Shown: piece after piece, positions 9,145 through 19,105 of the stretch
Position numbering within the stretch: position 1 is the stretch's first letter
How the letters are laid out: the number at the start of each line of letters is the position of its first letter
Notes under the pieces: model-generated
What the model was told of the DNA's origin: nothing
The model's database searches: none
The model's input: the letters and a program-made list of their open reading frames with translations, nothing else
Made by a program: the position numbers and the translations under genes
Assembly: GCF_000374585.1 (NCBI RefSeq)
Contig: NZ_KB894646.1
Location: 62,001 to 126,000, forward strand
Source of the DNA: Phocaeicola barnesiae DSM 18169 = JCM 13652
Lineage (GTDB): Bacteria > Bacteroidota > Bacteroidia > Bacteroidales > Bacteroidaceae
Direction: 5' to 3'
Length of the DNA stretch: 64,000 nucleotides

Positions 9145-9199
9145 AATCTTCAATGTTATTTGTTTTACTTGAATCATGCTTTATATTTCAATTCTTCAT

Positions 9200-11569
9200 T
9201 TATTCATTCTTCATCGCCTCCACCGGCTTCACCCGGCTCAGCATCCAGCCTTGAAAGCAGACGATGAGGGCCGAGACACCCCATATAATCAGCAATGGGT
9301 ATATGAAAATACCTGCCGAAAGGGAGGCGCGATAAGCGAACTGCTCCAGCCAGCGTTGCATGAACCACCAGGTAATAGGCATAGTTACTACATAGGCTAT
9401 CACCGCATAGAGACAGAAGGGCTTGTTGAGTAACCAGATAATCTGTCCGCGTGTAGCACCGTGTACTTTTCGGATACTGATTTCGCGTACACGTTGACGG
9501 GTAGCATACCAAGAGATACCGAACAGACCGAAGCCTGTCAGCAGCAGACCGATAAGGGCATAGAACGTCAGGATGTGCGACAATGAAAGTACCTTTTCGT
9601 TACGCTTCATAAACTCCTGGTGCATATCTGTATATTGGAAAGGCTGACCGGGATAAAACTTGCTCCATACAGCTTCTATCTGTCGCAGGCTTTCCGCACG
9701 GTTTTCAGGTTGCAAACGAACTTGCAAATAAAATCCTTTCTGTAAATCGGTTGTTGACAATAGGCTGATGACAAGTGGTGTTACCGATTCTTCCAACGAG
9801 TTCACCGCAAAATCCCGTACGACACCTGCTACTACCGCCAGGCTGTCACTTGCTTCTGGATCAAACTCACGTAAGGAATGTCCGATTACTTCTGTATCTA
9901 CGGGTACCAGTAAGCGGATAAAACTTTCATTTACCAGTACCGGACGTATCTTCTGTTCCAAGAGACGGTTTGGCCGGTCACCACTCAACTGTTCGATACG
10001 CAAAGTATGAAGCAGCGTAGTATCGCCTTCCAGTGTCAACAGGTTTGTGCGTACTTCCTCACCGCCAGGAACCTGAATGGTCAGTTGACGTATCCAGGCA
10101 TTCAGTATGGAAGCTTTGGAGAGCGTCATGGATTCAATACCCCTTACCTGCTTTTCCAGTTCAGCCTTGAAAGGTGCCAGTGGAGCACCAAACGCATCTC
10201 CAATTTCGATGCAGTCCTTATAACGCAAAGCTTGTTGTCCGGTGAAGGACATCTGCTTGCGGGCAACAAGTGTAGCCAGCAGCAGGCCGATGGAGATAAC
10301 AAACTGAACCGTCACCAGCACAGCTACGAAACGTTGCTTGCGTCGTCCGCTATAGAGCGTGCGATATTCACTGAAAGACAATCGGGACAATTTCCGGCTG
10401 ATGTACCATGCCGGTATGACGGACATCAGCAGAACAAAAACGAGCAACCATGGTAATGCCTGACTACTGAAAAAGAAACCCATCGTAAGCTGTGCCCCTA
10501 CCAAGTCATTAAATATAGCCAGGCAATCATTTATCAGCAGCAACGATACGCCGAACGCCAGGATTACCGTCAGAAACGCGTCTCCGAAGAGTTGCATACG
10601 GATGTGCTGCAACGTTCCTCCCATCAGTTTTTCCACATGAATCATACGCAACTGTTGCAACAGACGGCTCAGACTCATATTCGTATAGTTACAACAGGCA
10701 ATAATCAATATCAGTATCGCGGCCAGCAGACTGATATAAAGTGTCTGTACGGGGGTCTGGCTGATAAACTCGAGGACTTGCTGTGAAGCGTCATCTGGTG
10801 TAGTAAAGCAGATGGCGTCCAACGGATCGAGATAATACTTCGTCTGGTCAGGCATCAGGGTAGGCACCTTATCGGCGTTTATCTTGTCGGCCAAACGAGT
10901 GGCATCTGTTCCTTCAGAAAGTTTCAGCAAGGGAACTCCACCCCAGAAGAAGTCGGGATCATGAGCAATCAACATGTCGAAATGCAGAAGCGACTGTTCG
11001 CGTTCCTTGAGCACCGCCGCCACTTCGTAAGTCCGGGTTTCACCGAACCGCATGTGTACTTCCACCTGTTCCCCCAGAGCCTGTCCGCTTCCAAAGAGTT
11101 TCCTGGCGCAGGTAGCACTTAAAGCCATCTTACCAGGTTGGCGAAGTACTTGTTCCAAACTACCTTCTGCGGTACGATAATCGAAAAAACGCGTTAACGT
11201 TGTATCAGCAGACAGCATCATGAAGCCTCTTTCCACCTTCTGTTCATTCACTTTGCAGTAGAGTAAATCCAATTTGCCCAAGCACAAGACATCCTCCACC
11301 TCGGCATAACTGTTTTTCAGTTGCCAAGGTATTTCGGCCGCTGCAAAAGCCACTCGTTTTCCCTCCGTCATCGGATCATCCTGTTGCAGGAAAAAGATGC
11401 GGTCACGGTCAGGGTTATCTCCTTCCAATCCATGTTCGTGTATAAAATAAGTCATCAGCAGGTTGGTACAGGCCAATCCCAAGGCCAAACTGGCCACAGA
11501 GACAAGGAAAAACACCTTGTTCCGCCACCAGCTCCGTACAATCATTTTCAGTGTTACATTCAGTATCAT
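9200..11569 (-). CDS. MacB/FtsX-type ABC permease (fourth of four)
   Basis: Inner-membrane permease of 789 residues with the duplicated FtsX layout common in Bacteroidota. There is one N-terminal helix (about 17-38), a periplasmic MacB_PCD-like domain, a first FtsX block about 280-400, another helix near 425-445, a second periplasmic domain, and a C-terminal FtsX block containing GLFGISWYATRQRVREISIRKVHGATRGQI. It ends in VKPVEAMKNE, the usual permease tail. It differs most at its ends from the other three permeases, which finish in NPAEVIKRE. It belongs to the tolC-adaptor-permease-ATPase operon. Confidence 0.85.
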   Translation of the reverse strand: MILNVTLKMIVRSWWRNKVFFLVSVASLALGLACTNLLMTYFIHEHGLEGDNPDRDRIFFLQQDDPMTEGKRVAFAAAEIPWQLKNSYAEVEDVLCLGKLDLLYCKVNEQKVERGFMMLSADTTLTRFFDYRTAEGSLEQVLRQPGKMALSATCARKLFGSGQALGEQVEVHMRFGETRTYEVAAVLKEREQSLLHFDMLIAHDPDFFWGGVPLLKLSEGTDATRLADKINADKVPTLMPDQTKYYLDPLDAICFTTPDDASQQVLEFISQTPVQTLYISLLAAILILIIACCNYTNMSLSRLLQQLRMIHVEKLMGGTLQHIRMQLFGDAFLTVILAFGVSLLLINDCLAIFNDLVGAQLTMGFFFSSQALPWLLVFVLLMSVIPAWYISRKLSRLSFSEYRTLYSGRRKQRFVAVLVTVQFVISIGLLLATLVARKQMSFTGQQALRYKDCIEIGDAFGAPLAPFKAELEKQVRGIESMTLSKASILNAWIRQLTIQVPGGEEVRTNLLTLEGDTTLLHTLRIEQLSGDRPNRLLEQKIRPVLVNESFIRLLVPVDTEVIGHSLREFDPEASDSLAVVAGVVRDFAVNSLEESVTPLVISLLSTTDLQKGFYLQVRLQPENRAESLRQIEAVWSKFYPGQPFQYTDMHQEFMKRNEKVLSLSHILTFYALIGLLLTGFGLFGISWYATRQRVREISIRKVHGATRGQIIWLLNKPFCLYAVIAYVVTMPITWWFMQRWLEQFAYRASLSAGIFIYPLLIIWGVSALIVCFQGWMLSRVKPVEAMKNE

Positions 11570-11663
11570 AATTAGTCTTCTTATTGTTGGCCAGGTATCA
11601 GATACCTGTTGACCAGAACCTTTGTTTTTAATTATTAATTATTCATTTTTAATTGATCAAGCT

Positions 11664-14063
11664 CTATTCCCTCTTAATTACCTCTGCCGGATTCTGTCGG
11701 GCAATCCGTAGAATACGGAAGATAACGGTCAAGGTCGTGATTACAGCCACAAATATGAAGATGCCTGCCCAGAAAAAGAAGCCGCAATCAAAGAATACAG
11801 TATACATCCGTTTCCATTGCATCAGTGCGAAGTAGAGCAAAGGGAAGGCTAATACCGCACTTCCTGTCAGCAGGATAATATACAGACGGGCGAAAAGCAA
11901 GATAATCTGTGAGACACCTGCTCCGTTCACTTTACGGATAGCCACTTCCTTCTGTCTGCGTTCTGTATCGAGCGTAATACTGGAATAGACCCCCAACAAC
12001 GTAAGAACGATACTGACTATGGCAAAAAACAAGACGATGTCTTTCAGCTTATTTTCCAAAGGTTGATCTTCACGGATATCATCTGTCAAGGTATTTACTT
12101 GTGCGGTAACACTTTCCGGCAAGCTTTCCCGAAGTACCTGTTCCACCCAGGTCCGAACAGCATCTGCCTGTCCGCTCTCACATTTCAGGTAGCAATGTCC
12201 GATATAACCGTTGAAATTCTCACTGCTGATGAAAACAAACCCGACACTTTGAGTATATGTATCGTTCTGGAAAGACGGACAAATACCACACACCGTATAC
12301 CCACGTTGCGAATCGTAAAGAGTCATTCCCATCACATCCTTCTCCATCCGTTGCTGCCAGGTACGGTCAGCCACCATGTCTGTCGCCGTATTCAGACCGT
12401 GTCCCTGTTCCAGCGGTATGTTCATGAATGTAAAGAAATTTTTTGGCACGGACATAATGTTTACTTCTATCCATGAGTCCTGATTATCTTTTTCAGTCAT
12501 CATGCAATTACCGGACATTCCCTGAAGATAACCGATATCCGCCAGCAGAACATCCTTGACAGCGGCATGGCTTTTGAAACGGTTTATCAGTTGTTGCTTG
12601 TCTGCCTGAGTCAGGAACTGATAACCTAACGGAATACTGAGGATGGAAGCTTTCTCCTGCCTAGATAACGTATTCAACAGCGTACTGCTGGTCTTCTCAG
12701 CCTGTAGATACAATCCTGCGGTCAGCGTTACGAAGGCCCAACAGATGAAGAACTGCATTCCCAGCATCAGGTTACGTCCCCGATGTTTTTGCCGGTGATG
12801 TTGTTCGCCTCTCAGGCCGGTCTGTATCGTCATACGGCGTATACGTATCGTAGAAACCCCACAGACAACTGAACACAAGACAATCAGCAGAAGGATATAT
12901 TGTGCAGCCTGTTCCAGCAATAAGGTCTTATCGAATGTCATGGAGAAGAATTGAAGCGAGTAGTCCATCCGTCCTTCGGTCAGTTCGATACCGCATAACA
13001 TCAACAACGAGGCTATCAGCATTACAAGCAGTGATTGGGTAAACAACAGGTAGAAGAGCTGCCGATCTTTGCATCCGTTCACCTTCATCAGACTGAATTC
13101 CCTGGTCCGGTTGAAATAAGACCCTATCAGGAAGTGGAAGAAATTGACCAGACCTACCAACAGGATGAGCAGTCCCATTGCGGCAGTTATTCCGCTGGCG
13201 ACAGACAGCCCACGGTTGAACGTAGGGAGCTGTCCGATGGGAAACTCCTTCACTTTATAAGTCGTTCCATACAGTTGCCAGGTAGAGATTCGTTCTGCCA
13301 AGACCGTTTCCAGTTGACGGAAGTCTACTTCAGGCTTAAGCAGGGCATACGTGTTTCCTCCTGTCATCTCCCGGTTCTTGGGACTCTGAAGTACTCCTTC
13401 ACTATCGTTCAATACCAGCATATCTAGCGTTTCCATGAAATGAAGGGAATTGTTCATCGGTGTATCCTCCATTACAGCCTGTATGGTGTATACAATACCT
13501 CCTTCAAAAGGAGTAGACTCCGGTGAAGTAGGAAGTTTTCGGGTCATGGTACATGTTTTTCCGATCGCTTCATTTATATTTCCGAAGATACGGACTGCTG
13601 TCTTGCGGGTCATTACCAACGCATTGGGAGTATGGCTGGCCGTTATCCAACTTCCGGCCAGAATACGGGGAGTGAACAGACGGGCATACAGACCGTCTGT
13701 TTCCATCCTCCGGAGTTCATAAGGCAATGACTTGCCGGGCTTCACTTCGATGTCGAAAGGACACTCTCTCGGATAGGCCACAAACGATACAGCCTCCAAC
13801 TGATCGGTCAAATTACGCAAGTCATGCGACAATGGAACCGGAGTACCGGAGAAATAATGCCCAGCCGTAGAATCGTACAGACACAGTTGCGCAATCCGAC
13901 CGTGATTGATAAAACAATGGTCTCTGGACTCTATGAAACGACTGCAATAAAAGCAGACAGTGAAACTGAACAGACCCACCGCCAATCCGATAATGGAGAT
14001 GATATTCTGTGTACGGTACTTCAACAGATTCCGCCAAGCGATTTTCAAGTAATGTAGTATCAT
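11664..14063 (-). CDS. MacB/FtsX-type ABC permease (third of four)
   Basis: Inner-membrane permease of 799 residues with the same two-FtsX architecture. It starts MILHYLKIAWRNLLKYRT, followed by a helix, a periplasmic domain with an LRRMETDGLYARLF stretch, an FtsX block near 285-400, a second helix near 435-455, a periplasmic domain, and a final FtsX block with LGVYSSITLDTERRQKEVAIRKVNGA. It ends NPAEVIKRE. A 94-bp AT-rich gap follows before the next permease. It is a paralogue, not a recent copy, of its neighbours: the periplasmic domains differ strongly while the C-terminal coupling helices are alike. Confidence 0.85.
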   Translation of the reverse strand: MILHYLKIAWRNLLKYRTQNIISIIGLAVGLFSFTVCFYCSRFIESRDHCFINHGRIAQLCLYDSTAGHYFSGTPVPLSHDLRNLTDQLEAVSFVAYPRECPFDIEVKPGKSLPYELRRMETDGLYARLFTPRILAGSWITASHTPNALVMTRKTAVRIFGNINEAIGKTCTMTRKLPTSPESTPFEGGIVYTIQAVMEDTPMNNSLHFMETLDMLVLNDSEGVLQSPKNREMTGGNTYALLKPEVDFRQLETVLAERISTWQLYGTTYKVKEFPIGQLPTFNRGLSVASGITAAMGLLILLVGLVNFFHFLIGSYFNRTREFSLMKVNGCKDRQLFYLLFTQSLLVMLIASLLMLCGIELTEGRMDYSLQFFSMTFDKTLLLEQAAQYILLLIVLCSVVCGVSTIRIRRMTIQTGLRGEQHHRQKHRGRNLMLGMQFFICWAFVTLTAGLYLQAEKTSSTLLNTLSRQEKASILSIPLGYQFLTQADKQQLINRFKSHAAVKDVLLADIGYLQGMSGNCMMTEKDNQDSWIEVNIMSVPKNFFTFMNIPLEQGHGLNTATDMVADRTWQQRMEKDVMGMTLYDSQRGYTVCGICPSFQNDTYTQSVGFVFISSENFNGYIGHCYLKCESGQADAVRTWVEQVLRESLPESVTAQVNTLTDDIREDQPLENKLKDIVLFFAIVSIVLTLLGVYSSITLDTERRQKEVAIRKVNGAGVSQIILLFARLYIILLTGSAVLAFPLLYFALMQWKRMYTVFFDCGFFFWAGIFIFVAVITTLTVIFRILRIARQNPAEVIKRE

Positions 14064-14174
14064 ATATTTCTTTTCTTTTATTTTTTAGTTGACAAGGGAA
14101 CATGGCTCCAGGCTACGAGGACAAGGCTTATACGAATCTCGTCCTTCTACATCCTCGTCCACTTGTTAACTAAT

Positions 14175-16547
14175 TTACTCTCTTTTTATTACTTCTGCCG
14201 GATTAATCTGTGCTGCACGATTCACTTGCCAGAACAAAGTACCCATCGAAATAACCGCCACTGCTAACAAGGCCAACAGAAACATACCTGCGTCCATCGG
14301 AGCTTTGACAGAAAAGCCTTCGGTATAATTCAAAATGAAAACAACAGACAATGGTACGGCTATGGCAAAAGCTGTTGCCAGCACCAGTAGATACTTGCGG
14401 GAAAGAAGCAGACAGATATCCAGCATTTGTGCTCCATTAATTTTACGTACGGCTATCTCCTTATAGCGCCGGTGAATGTCGAACAGCGACAGGCCGAACA
14501 GTCCCAAACAAGAAACAAGGATAGCAGCCAGCGCAAAGGTGGAATAGACACGAGCGATATGACGGTCTTCCTTATATAATTGTGCGGTCATGTCCTTCAG
14601 CCGTTCATAAATGAAATCGTCCGTATGATACATATCCTTTACGATGCGGCGCAGATATTCCTGCAAGTCCTTCTCCCGTCCTTCTTTGGCCCGTATCAGT
14701 GTATGTCCCATCCAGAACTCGGGCCCCACAAGAAAAGCCATCGGACGGATTCCTTCGGACAAATGTCCCGGGTAATAGTCCTCGATGACGGCAGCAACCG
14801 GCATTAATGAAGTGCCTCCTTCCTCTATTTCTCCACTTTGTGACTCGCTGATCCATAAAGGAGTTTCACTCCGCACAAAGGCTTCCTCACGGTTTCTATA
14901 TCCCAATGCCTTCATGGCTGCACGGTTCAGTACCATCTGCTGATTAACGAATTGGGTAATACCTTCGGGTATCTGCCCGTCCACCACCTTCAAGTCGTAG
15001 AGGCGGAAGAAATCGGCTGTCACGTAGCACGTCAGCATGGGGACAGACTGGTTCCGGTCGTTCAGAATCTGACAGATGGAGTGACTTTTCTGTTGTATCA
15101 TAGACGAGGTACAAGTCCAGAAGTCGATATGCGGACATTCGTTCAGTTTTTCACGGATTAGTTTCTGTCGCTCCCAATATGCTGCATCCAAACCGAAAGT
15201 CGTAGTCTCATGCGCTAATTCCACCCGCACGTTTCCCTCTGTCCGATAGCCTGGAGATGTCTCGATGAGCAAATCAAAGTGCCTCTTGAAATAGATGGAA
15301 ACAATGATAAGTGACAGGGTTATGACATATTGTATACCCAAAAAGACAATACGTGTAGCTACAGACATGCGTGACGATGACAGGTTCCGCATGGAGGTAA
15401 TCGGACGGTTATAACCATACTTCAGCCAAGGATAGACTGAAGTAAATAACGGAAGTAATACCAGAATACCTACGGATAGCCAAAGGTCGAAAACCGTATA
15501 GGTTACGGTTTCTCCCAACAGTTGTACGCAGAAGCTTTGTGTCACTTCAACCAGCACCCACGCCACAAAGAGCGAGGCTGCCACCAGCAGGAAGTTTTCC
15601 AGCCAGATTTCCACAAAGAGTGCTCTACGGCTCAGACCGAACACCTTCTTGATGCCGTATCCGCGCGTGCGTTTCATCATGAATACCAAGTATAGGTTGA
15701 TGAAGTTGAGCACACCCACAAGAAACAGCAGCACAGTCACAACCGACAGAATGGATAAGTAGTGACGGTTACCGAAATGCAGGATGCTTTTATACTTATC
15801 GGCTACAGTCGGTTCGAAGTAAAAGTCCTTCCAAGTGATAAAACGATAGCGCACCTGTTCATGGTAGACATTTTCATGGTAGACATTGCTGCGGGCGTTC
15901 ACTTCATTCAAATCAAGTCCGGGTAACACACGCATCAGTTCGATGTTCAGTTGCCTCCAATCATCTCTGTGATTCAAGGAGATAAGCAAATCGAAATCCC
16001 AGCTGGTCTTGCACGAAGGGCGATCAATCACACCACGCACGGTAAGCATCTTACCACTATACTCCAGTACCTCTCCTATCGGGTTCTTCTCACCGAACAA
16101 CTGTCTGGCATAGCTGCGGGTCAGAATGGCGGCATCGGGCGTATCAAGTACAGCCTCGCCCGCTATTACCGGATAACGGAAGAAATGGAAAAACGTGGAA
16201 TCAGCGGCCAGCAGACGCGTCCGGTAGTTCACCTCCCCCTGGATGATGTTTTCATTTTCAAGGGTAAACAGCCGGCAACGATCTATGATGTAATCATCGG
16301 AGATACCCCAGTTCACCTTTTCTGTGGGTTTCGGATTGTCACTGGGGTAAATGTTACCTTCTATATCCCGCAAAGGAACGATGATGTTCTTGGAATCAAT
16401 ACAGTTTGCATCAACCGTCAGTTCGTAATGCAGGTACCTTATCAGTACCATGCAGCAAGCCAGGCTGAACGCCAAGCCCAACAGGTTGATGATGGTATAC
16501 GATTTGGCGCGTGTCAGAAAGCGCCAGGCATAAATCAGTGTTTTCAT
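14175..16547 (-). CDS. MacB/FtsX-type ABC permease (second of four)
   Basis: Permease of 790 residues. Its first 35 residues (MKTLIYAWRFLTRAKSYTII and following) and last 30 (MGTLFWQVNRAAQINPAEVI) are nearly identical to those of the upstream permease at 16643-19024, while the periplasmic parts are diverged. This points to an older duplication of this pair. Architecture: N-terminal helix, MacB_PCD domain, FtsX block, mid helix, second periplasmic domain, C-terminal FtsX block with LFGLSLFDIHRRYKEIAVRK. Same operon as its neighbours. Confidence 0.85.
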   Translation of the reverse strand: MKTLIYAWRFLTRAKSYTIINLLGLAFSLACCMVLIRYLHYELTVDANCIDSKNIIVPLRDIEGNIYPSDNPKPTEKVNWGISDDYIIDRCRLFTLENENIIQGEVNYRTRLLAADSTFFHFFRYPVIAGEAVLDTPDAAILTRSYARQLFGEKNPIGEVLEYSGKMLTVRGVIDRPSCKTSWDFDLLISLNHRDDWRQLNIELMRVLPGLDLNEVNARSNVYHENVYHEQVRYRFITWKDFYFEPTVADKYKSILHFGNRHYLSILSVVTVLLFLVGVLNFINLYLVFMMKRTRGYGIKKVFGLSRRALFVEIWLENFLLVAASLFVAWVLVEVTQSFCVQLLGETVTYTVFDLWLSVGILVLLPLFTSVYPWLKYGYNRPITSMRNLSSSRMSVATRIVFLGIQYVITLSLIIVSIYFKRHFDLLIETSPGYRTEGNVRVELAHETTTFGLDAAYWERQKLIREKLNECPHIDFWTCTSSMIQQKSHSICQILNDRNQSVPMLTCYVTADFFRLYDLKVVDGQIPEGITQFVNQQMVLNRAAMKALGYRNREEAFVRSETPLWISESQSGEIEEGGTSLMPVAAVIEDYYPGHLSEGIRPMAFLVGPEFWMGHTLIRAKEGREKDLQEYLRRIVKDMYHTDDFIYERLKDMTAQLYKEDRHIARVYSTFALAAILVSCLGLFGLSLFDIHRRYKEIAVRKINGAQMLDICLLLSRKYLLVLATAFAIAVPLSVVFILNYTEGFSVKAPMDAGMFLLALLAVAVISMGTLFWQVNRAAQINPAEVIKRE

Positions 16548-16642
16548 TTCTTCGTTATATTTTAGTTGACCAGGTTTCAGGTACTAGTTGACTAGACTCC
16601 TCGTTTTTAACTTTTAATTATTAATTATTAACTGATTAAGTC

Positions 16643-19024
16643 TTATTCCCTCTTAATTACCTCTGCCGGATTGATCCGTGCCGCACGGTTCACTTGCCAG
16701 AACAAAGTTCCCATCGAAATTACGGCCACAATTGCGATAGCCAACAGGAAAATTCCGATACTCAACGGTGCCTTGACCGCAAAATTTTCCGTATAACGAT
16801 AGATGAAGGTTATGGCGACAGGTATAGCAATGATAAAGGCAACTCCCAATAACCATAGATACTTACGGAAAAGCAACCGATATAAATCTTTTTTCTGTGC
16901 ACCGTTCACTTTCCGGATACCGATTTCACGGTACCGCTGACGAATGTCGAACAACGATATGCCGAACAATCCCAGACTGGATACCAGTATAGTAATAGCG
17001 GCGAATAGCGTATAGACAGAAGCTACCCTCCGGTCAGTATCATAGATTTTCCGGATATTTTCTTCCAGAATCTGATATTCAAAATCCTCGCTACCGTAAA
17101 TTTCCTGTTCCGTTTTCCGAAGATATTCCAATACCTTATCCAGCTTACCGGGAACACAGGCTATCTGATAGACATCTCCGCTCATGGAATTTCCAACAAA
17201 ATACGCGGTAGGTTTCTTCCCCAGTGAAAGATGTCCTCCATAATAGTCTTTTACTACGGCCGATACCGATAAAGAGCTGTTACCTAATCCACGTGTCGCC
17301 ATAGGAGTCTCTTCCTTGATGACGGCATCCCTGCAACTTTCATATCCCATTGCCTTTAAAGCGGATTGATTCAATACGACGGCGCTGAACAGCCCCCTAT
17401 CTTCAGACATATCAGGCAAGGCTCCTTCCACAAAACCGATGTCATACACCTCAAAAAAATGAGGTGAGGCCATACGCATAGTCAGTTTCATCTTCTCTCC
17501 CTGTCCATTTATGAAAACATCTTCATAGTCACCGTTCAGAATGTCCGCAAAACTGGCTTCCCAGGCTTCTATATCGGGACAGGCATTCATTTTGTCGTCC
17601 AAAGCCTTAACCCGTTGCTGGCGCTGCCGGATGCTTTCTGGAGTATAGCTGCTATAGTCATTGGATTCGTAGACGAGTCGGGCTATCACAATATCTTTCG
17701 TACGGAATCCGGGATCCGTTTCAAGCATCAGATTCAATTGCCCATTGAAATAGAACGATAGGAGAACCAGCAGAAAGGTCAATACATATTGTACGCAAAG
17801 GAATACCATACGCGAACGGATTGACTGCCTGCCCATGTTGACAGATTGGATTGATACCAAAGGAGAAGCCAACGTATATTTCAGATACGGATATATCGAA
17901 ACCAGTACCGGTAAGAAAACCAACAGAGCTACCGATAGCCACAGGTCGAAGGGCGAATAGCTGATGGTATCACCGAACAACCGATTCATCCAGGGATGTG
18001 AGAGTTCGACAAGTACCCAGGCAATGAACAGAGCACTTCCTACCAACAGGAAGTTTTCGGTCCATATCTGCCGGAAAAGATGACTCCCTCTGGCTCCGAA
18101 AACCTTCTTCAGACCGTATTCCCTACCCCTCCGTAGCATCGTAATCAGATAGATATTGATGAAATTAAGGACACCGGCAAGCAATAACAGTACATATACC
18201 CCCCATAATATCCAGAAGTAAAAACGATTCCCTACAACAAACATATCGGTTTCATCATGCTGCATGCTCCGGTCCCAATAGATGTCCTCTACCGGAATGA
18301 ATTCAAAAGTAAATTTCCGGCTGTCATATTGCGGAGGATTGATATAACGGGGAATCCTGCCGATTTCAGCCAGGTGATTCATGTCCGTTCCCGGGAAGAA
18401 TGTATAAAATTCAAGTTCCATCCGATTCCATGCATTATCATCCGATAACCGTTGGGAAAGAATCAGGTCAAAATTCAGGGAGGTCTTGTTGGATGGGCGG
18501 TCCAGCACGCCCTCTACGATTACATCCTTACCGTTGGAATACCGCAGGACTTTTCCTACCGGATTCGTATTTTCCCCGAATACCCTGGTGGCAAAATCCT
18601 TCATCAACAACGCCGAGTTGGGAGCTGCCAGGGAGGATTTACCTTGAACCAACGGGTAATGGAACAGTTGCAGGAATACACTGTCCGTTACGATGACTCT
18701 TGCCGCGAAGCGGTGATTCCCTTCCAGCACATAGTCCTGATTCAGCGGTATTACCTGGGTATAATGTTCGATACACGTCGGATCAATCCATACGCTATCC
18801 TGTTGATTGACAACCTGTCCCTGATAAGCGTTTCCCATGACTATGTTTTTCACTCCATACACATGTTCCCGGTCGATACAATGCGTATCTACCGTCTGCT
18901 CTTGGTGAAGGTATCGTGTCAAGACAATGCAACAAGCCAGACTGAACGACAAACCTATCAGGTTGATGATAGTATACGATTTGGCGCGTGTCAGGAAACG
19001 CCAGGCATAAATCAATGTTTTCAT
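16643..19024 (-). CDS. MacB/FtsX-type ABC permease (first of four)
   Basis: Permease of 793 residues from the chosen start MKTLIYAWRFLTR, which matches the start of the next permease. The frame is open 30 nt further upstream (MSSQLKDNED), but those residues lie in the AT-rich intergenic motif. Two FtsX blocks, one in each half, are separated by a helix near 420-440 and two large periplasmic domains; the C-terminal block contains LFGISLFDIRQRYREIGIRKVNGA. It directly follows the adaptor gene and so is probably the permease in the core pump, but this is inference from order only. Confidence 0.85.
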   Translation of the reverse strand: MKTLIYAWRFLTRAKSYTIINLIGLSFSLACCIVLTRYLHQEQTVDTHCIDREHVYGVKNIVMGNAYQGQVVNQQDSVWIDPTCIEHYTQVIPLNQDYVLEGNHRFAARVIVTDSVFLQLFHYPLVQGKSSLAAPNSALLMKDFATRVFGENTNPVGKVLRYSNGKDVIVEGVLDRPSNKTSLNFDLILSQRLSDDNAWNRMELEFYTFFPGTDMNHLAEIGRIPRYINPPQYDSRKFTFEFIPVEDIYWDRSMQHDETDMFVVGNRFYFWILWGVYVLLLLAGVLNFINIYLITMLRRGREYGLKKVFGARGSHLFRQIWTENFLLVGSALFIAWVLVELSHPWMNRLFGDTISYSPFDLWLSVALLVFLPVLVSIYPYLKYTLASPLVSIQSVNMGRQSIRSRMVFLCVQYVLTFLLVLLSFYFNGQLNLMLETDPGFRTKDIVIARLVYESNDYSSYTPESIRQRQQRVKALDDKMNACPDIEAWEASFADILNGDYEDVFINGQGEKMKLTMRMASPHFFEVYDIGFVEGALPDMSEDRGLFSAVVLNQSALKAMGYESCRDAVIKEETPMATRGLGNSSLSVSAVVKDYYGGHLSLGKKPTAYFVGNSMSGDVYQIACVPGKLDKVLEYLRKTEQEIYGSEDFEYQILEENIRKIYDTDRRVASVYTLFAAITILVSSLGLFGISLFDIRQRYREIGIRKVNGAQKKDLYRLLFRKYLWLLGVAFIIAIPVAITFIYRYTENFAVKAPLSIGIFLLAIAIVAVISMGTLFWQVNRAARINPAEVIKRE

Positions 19025-19105
19025 ATCTTCGTTATCTTTTAGTTGACTAGACATCTGATACCAGTTGACCAGTCCCCTCGTTTTTAATTTTTAATTATTA
19101 ATTCC

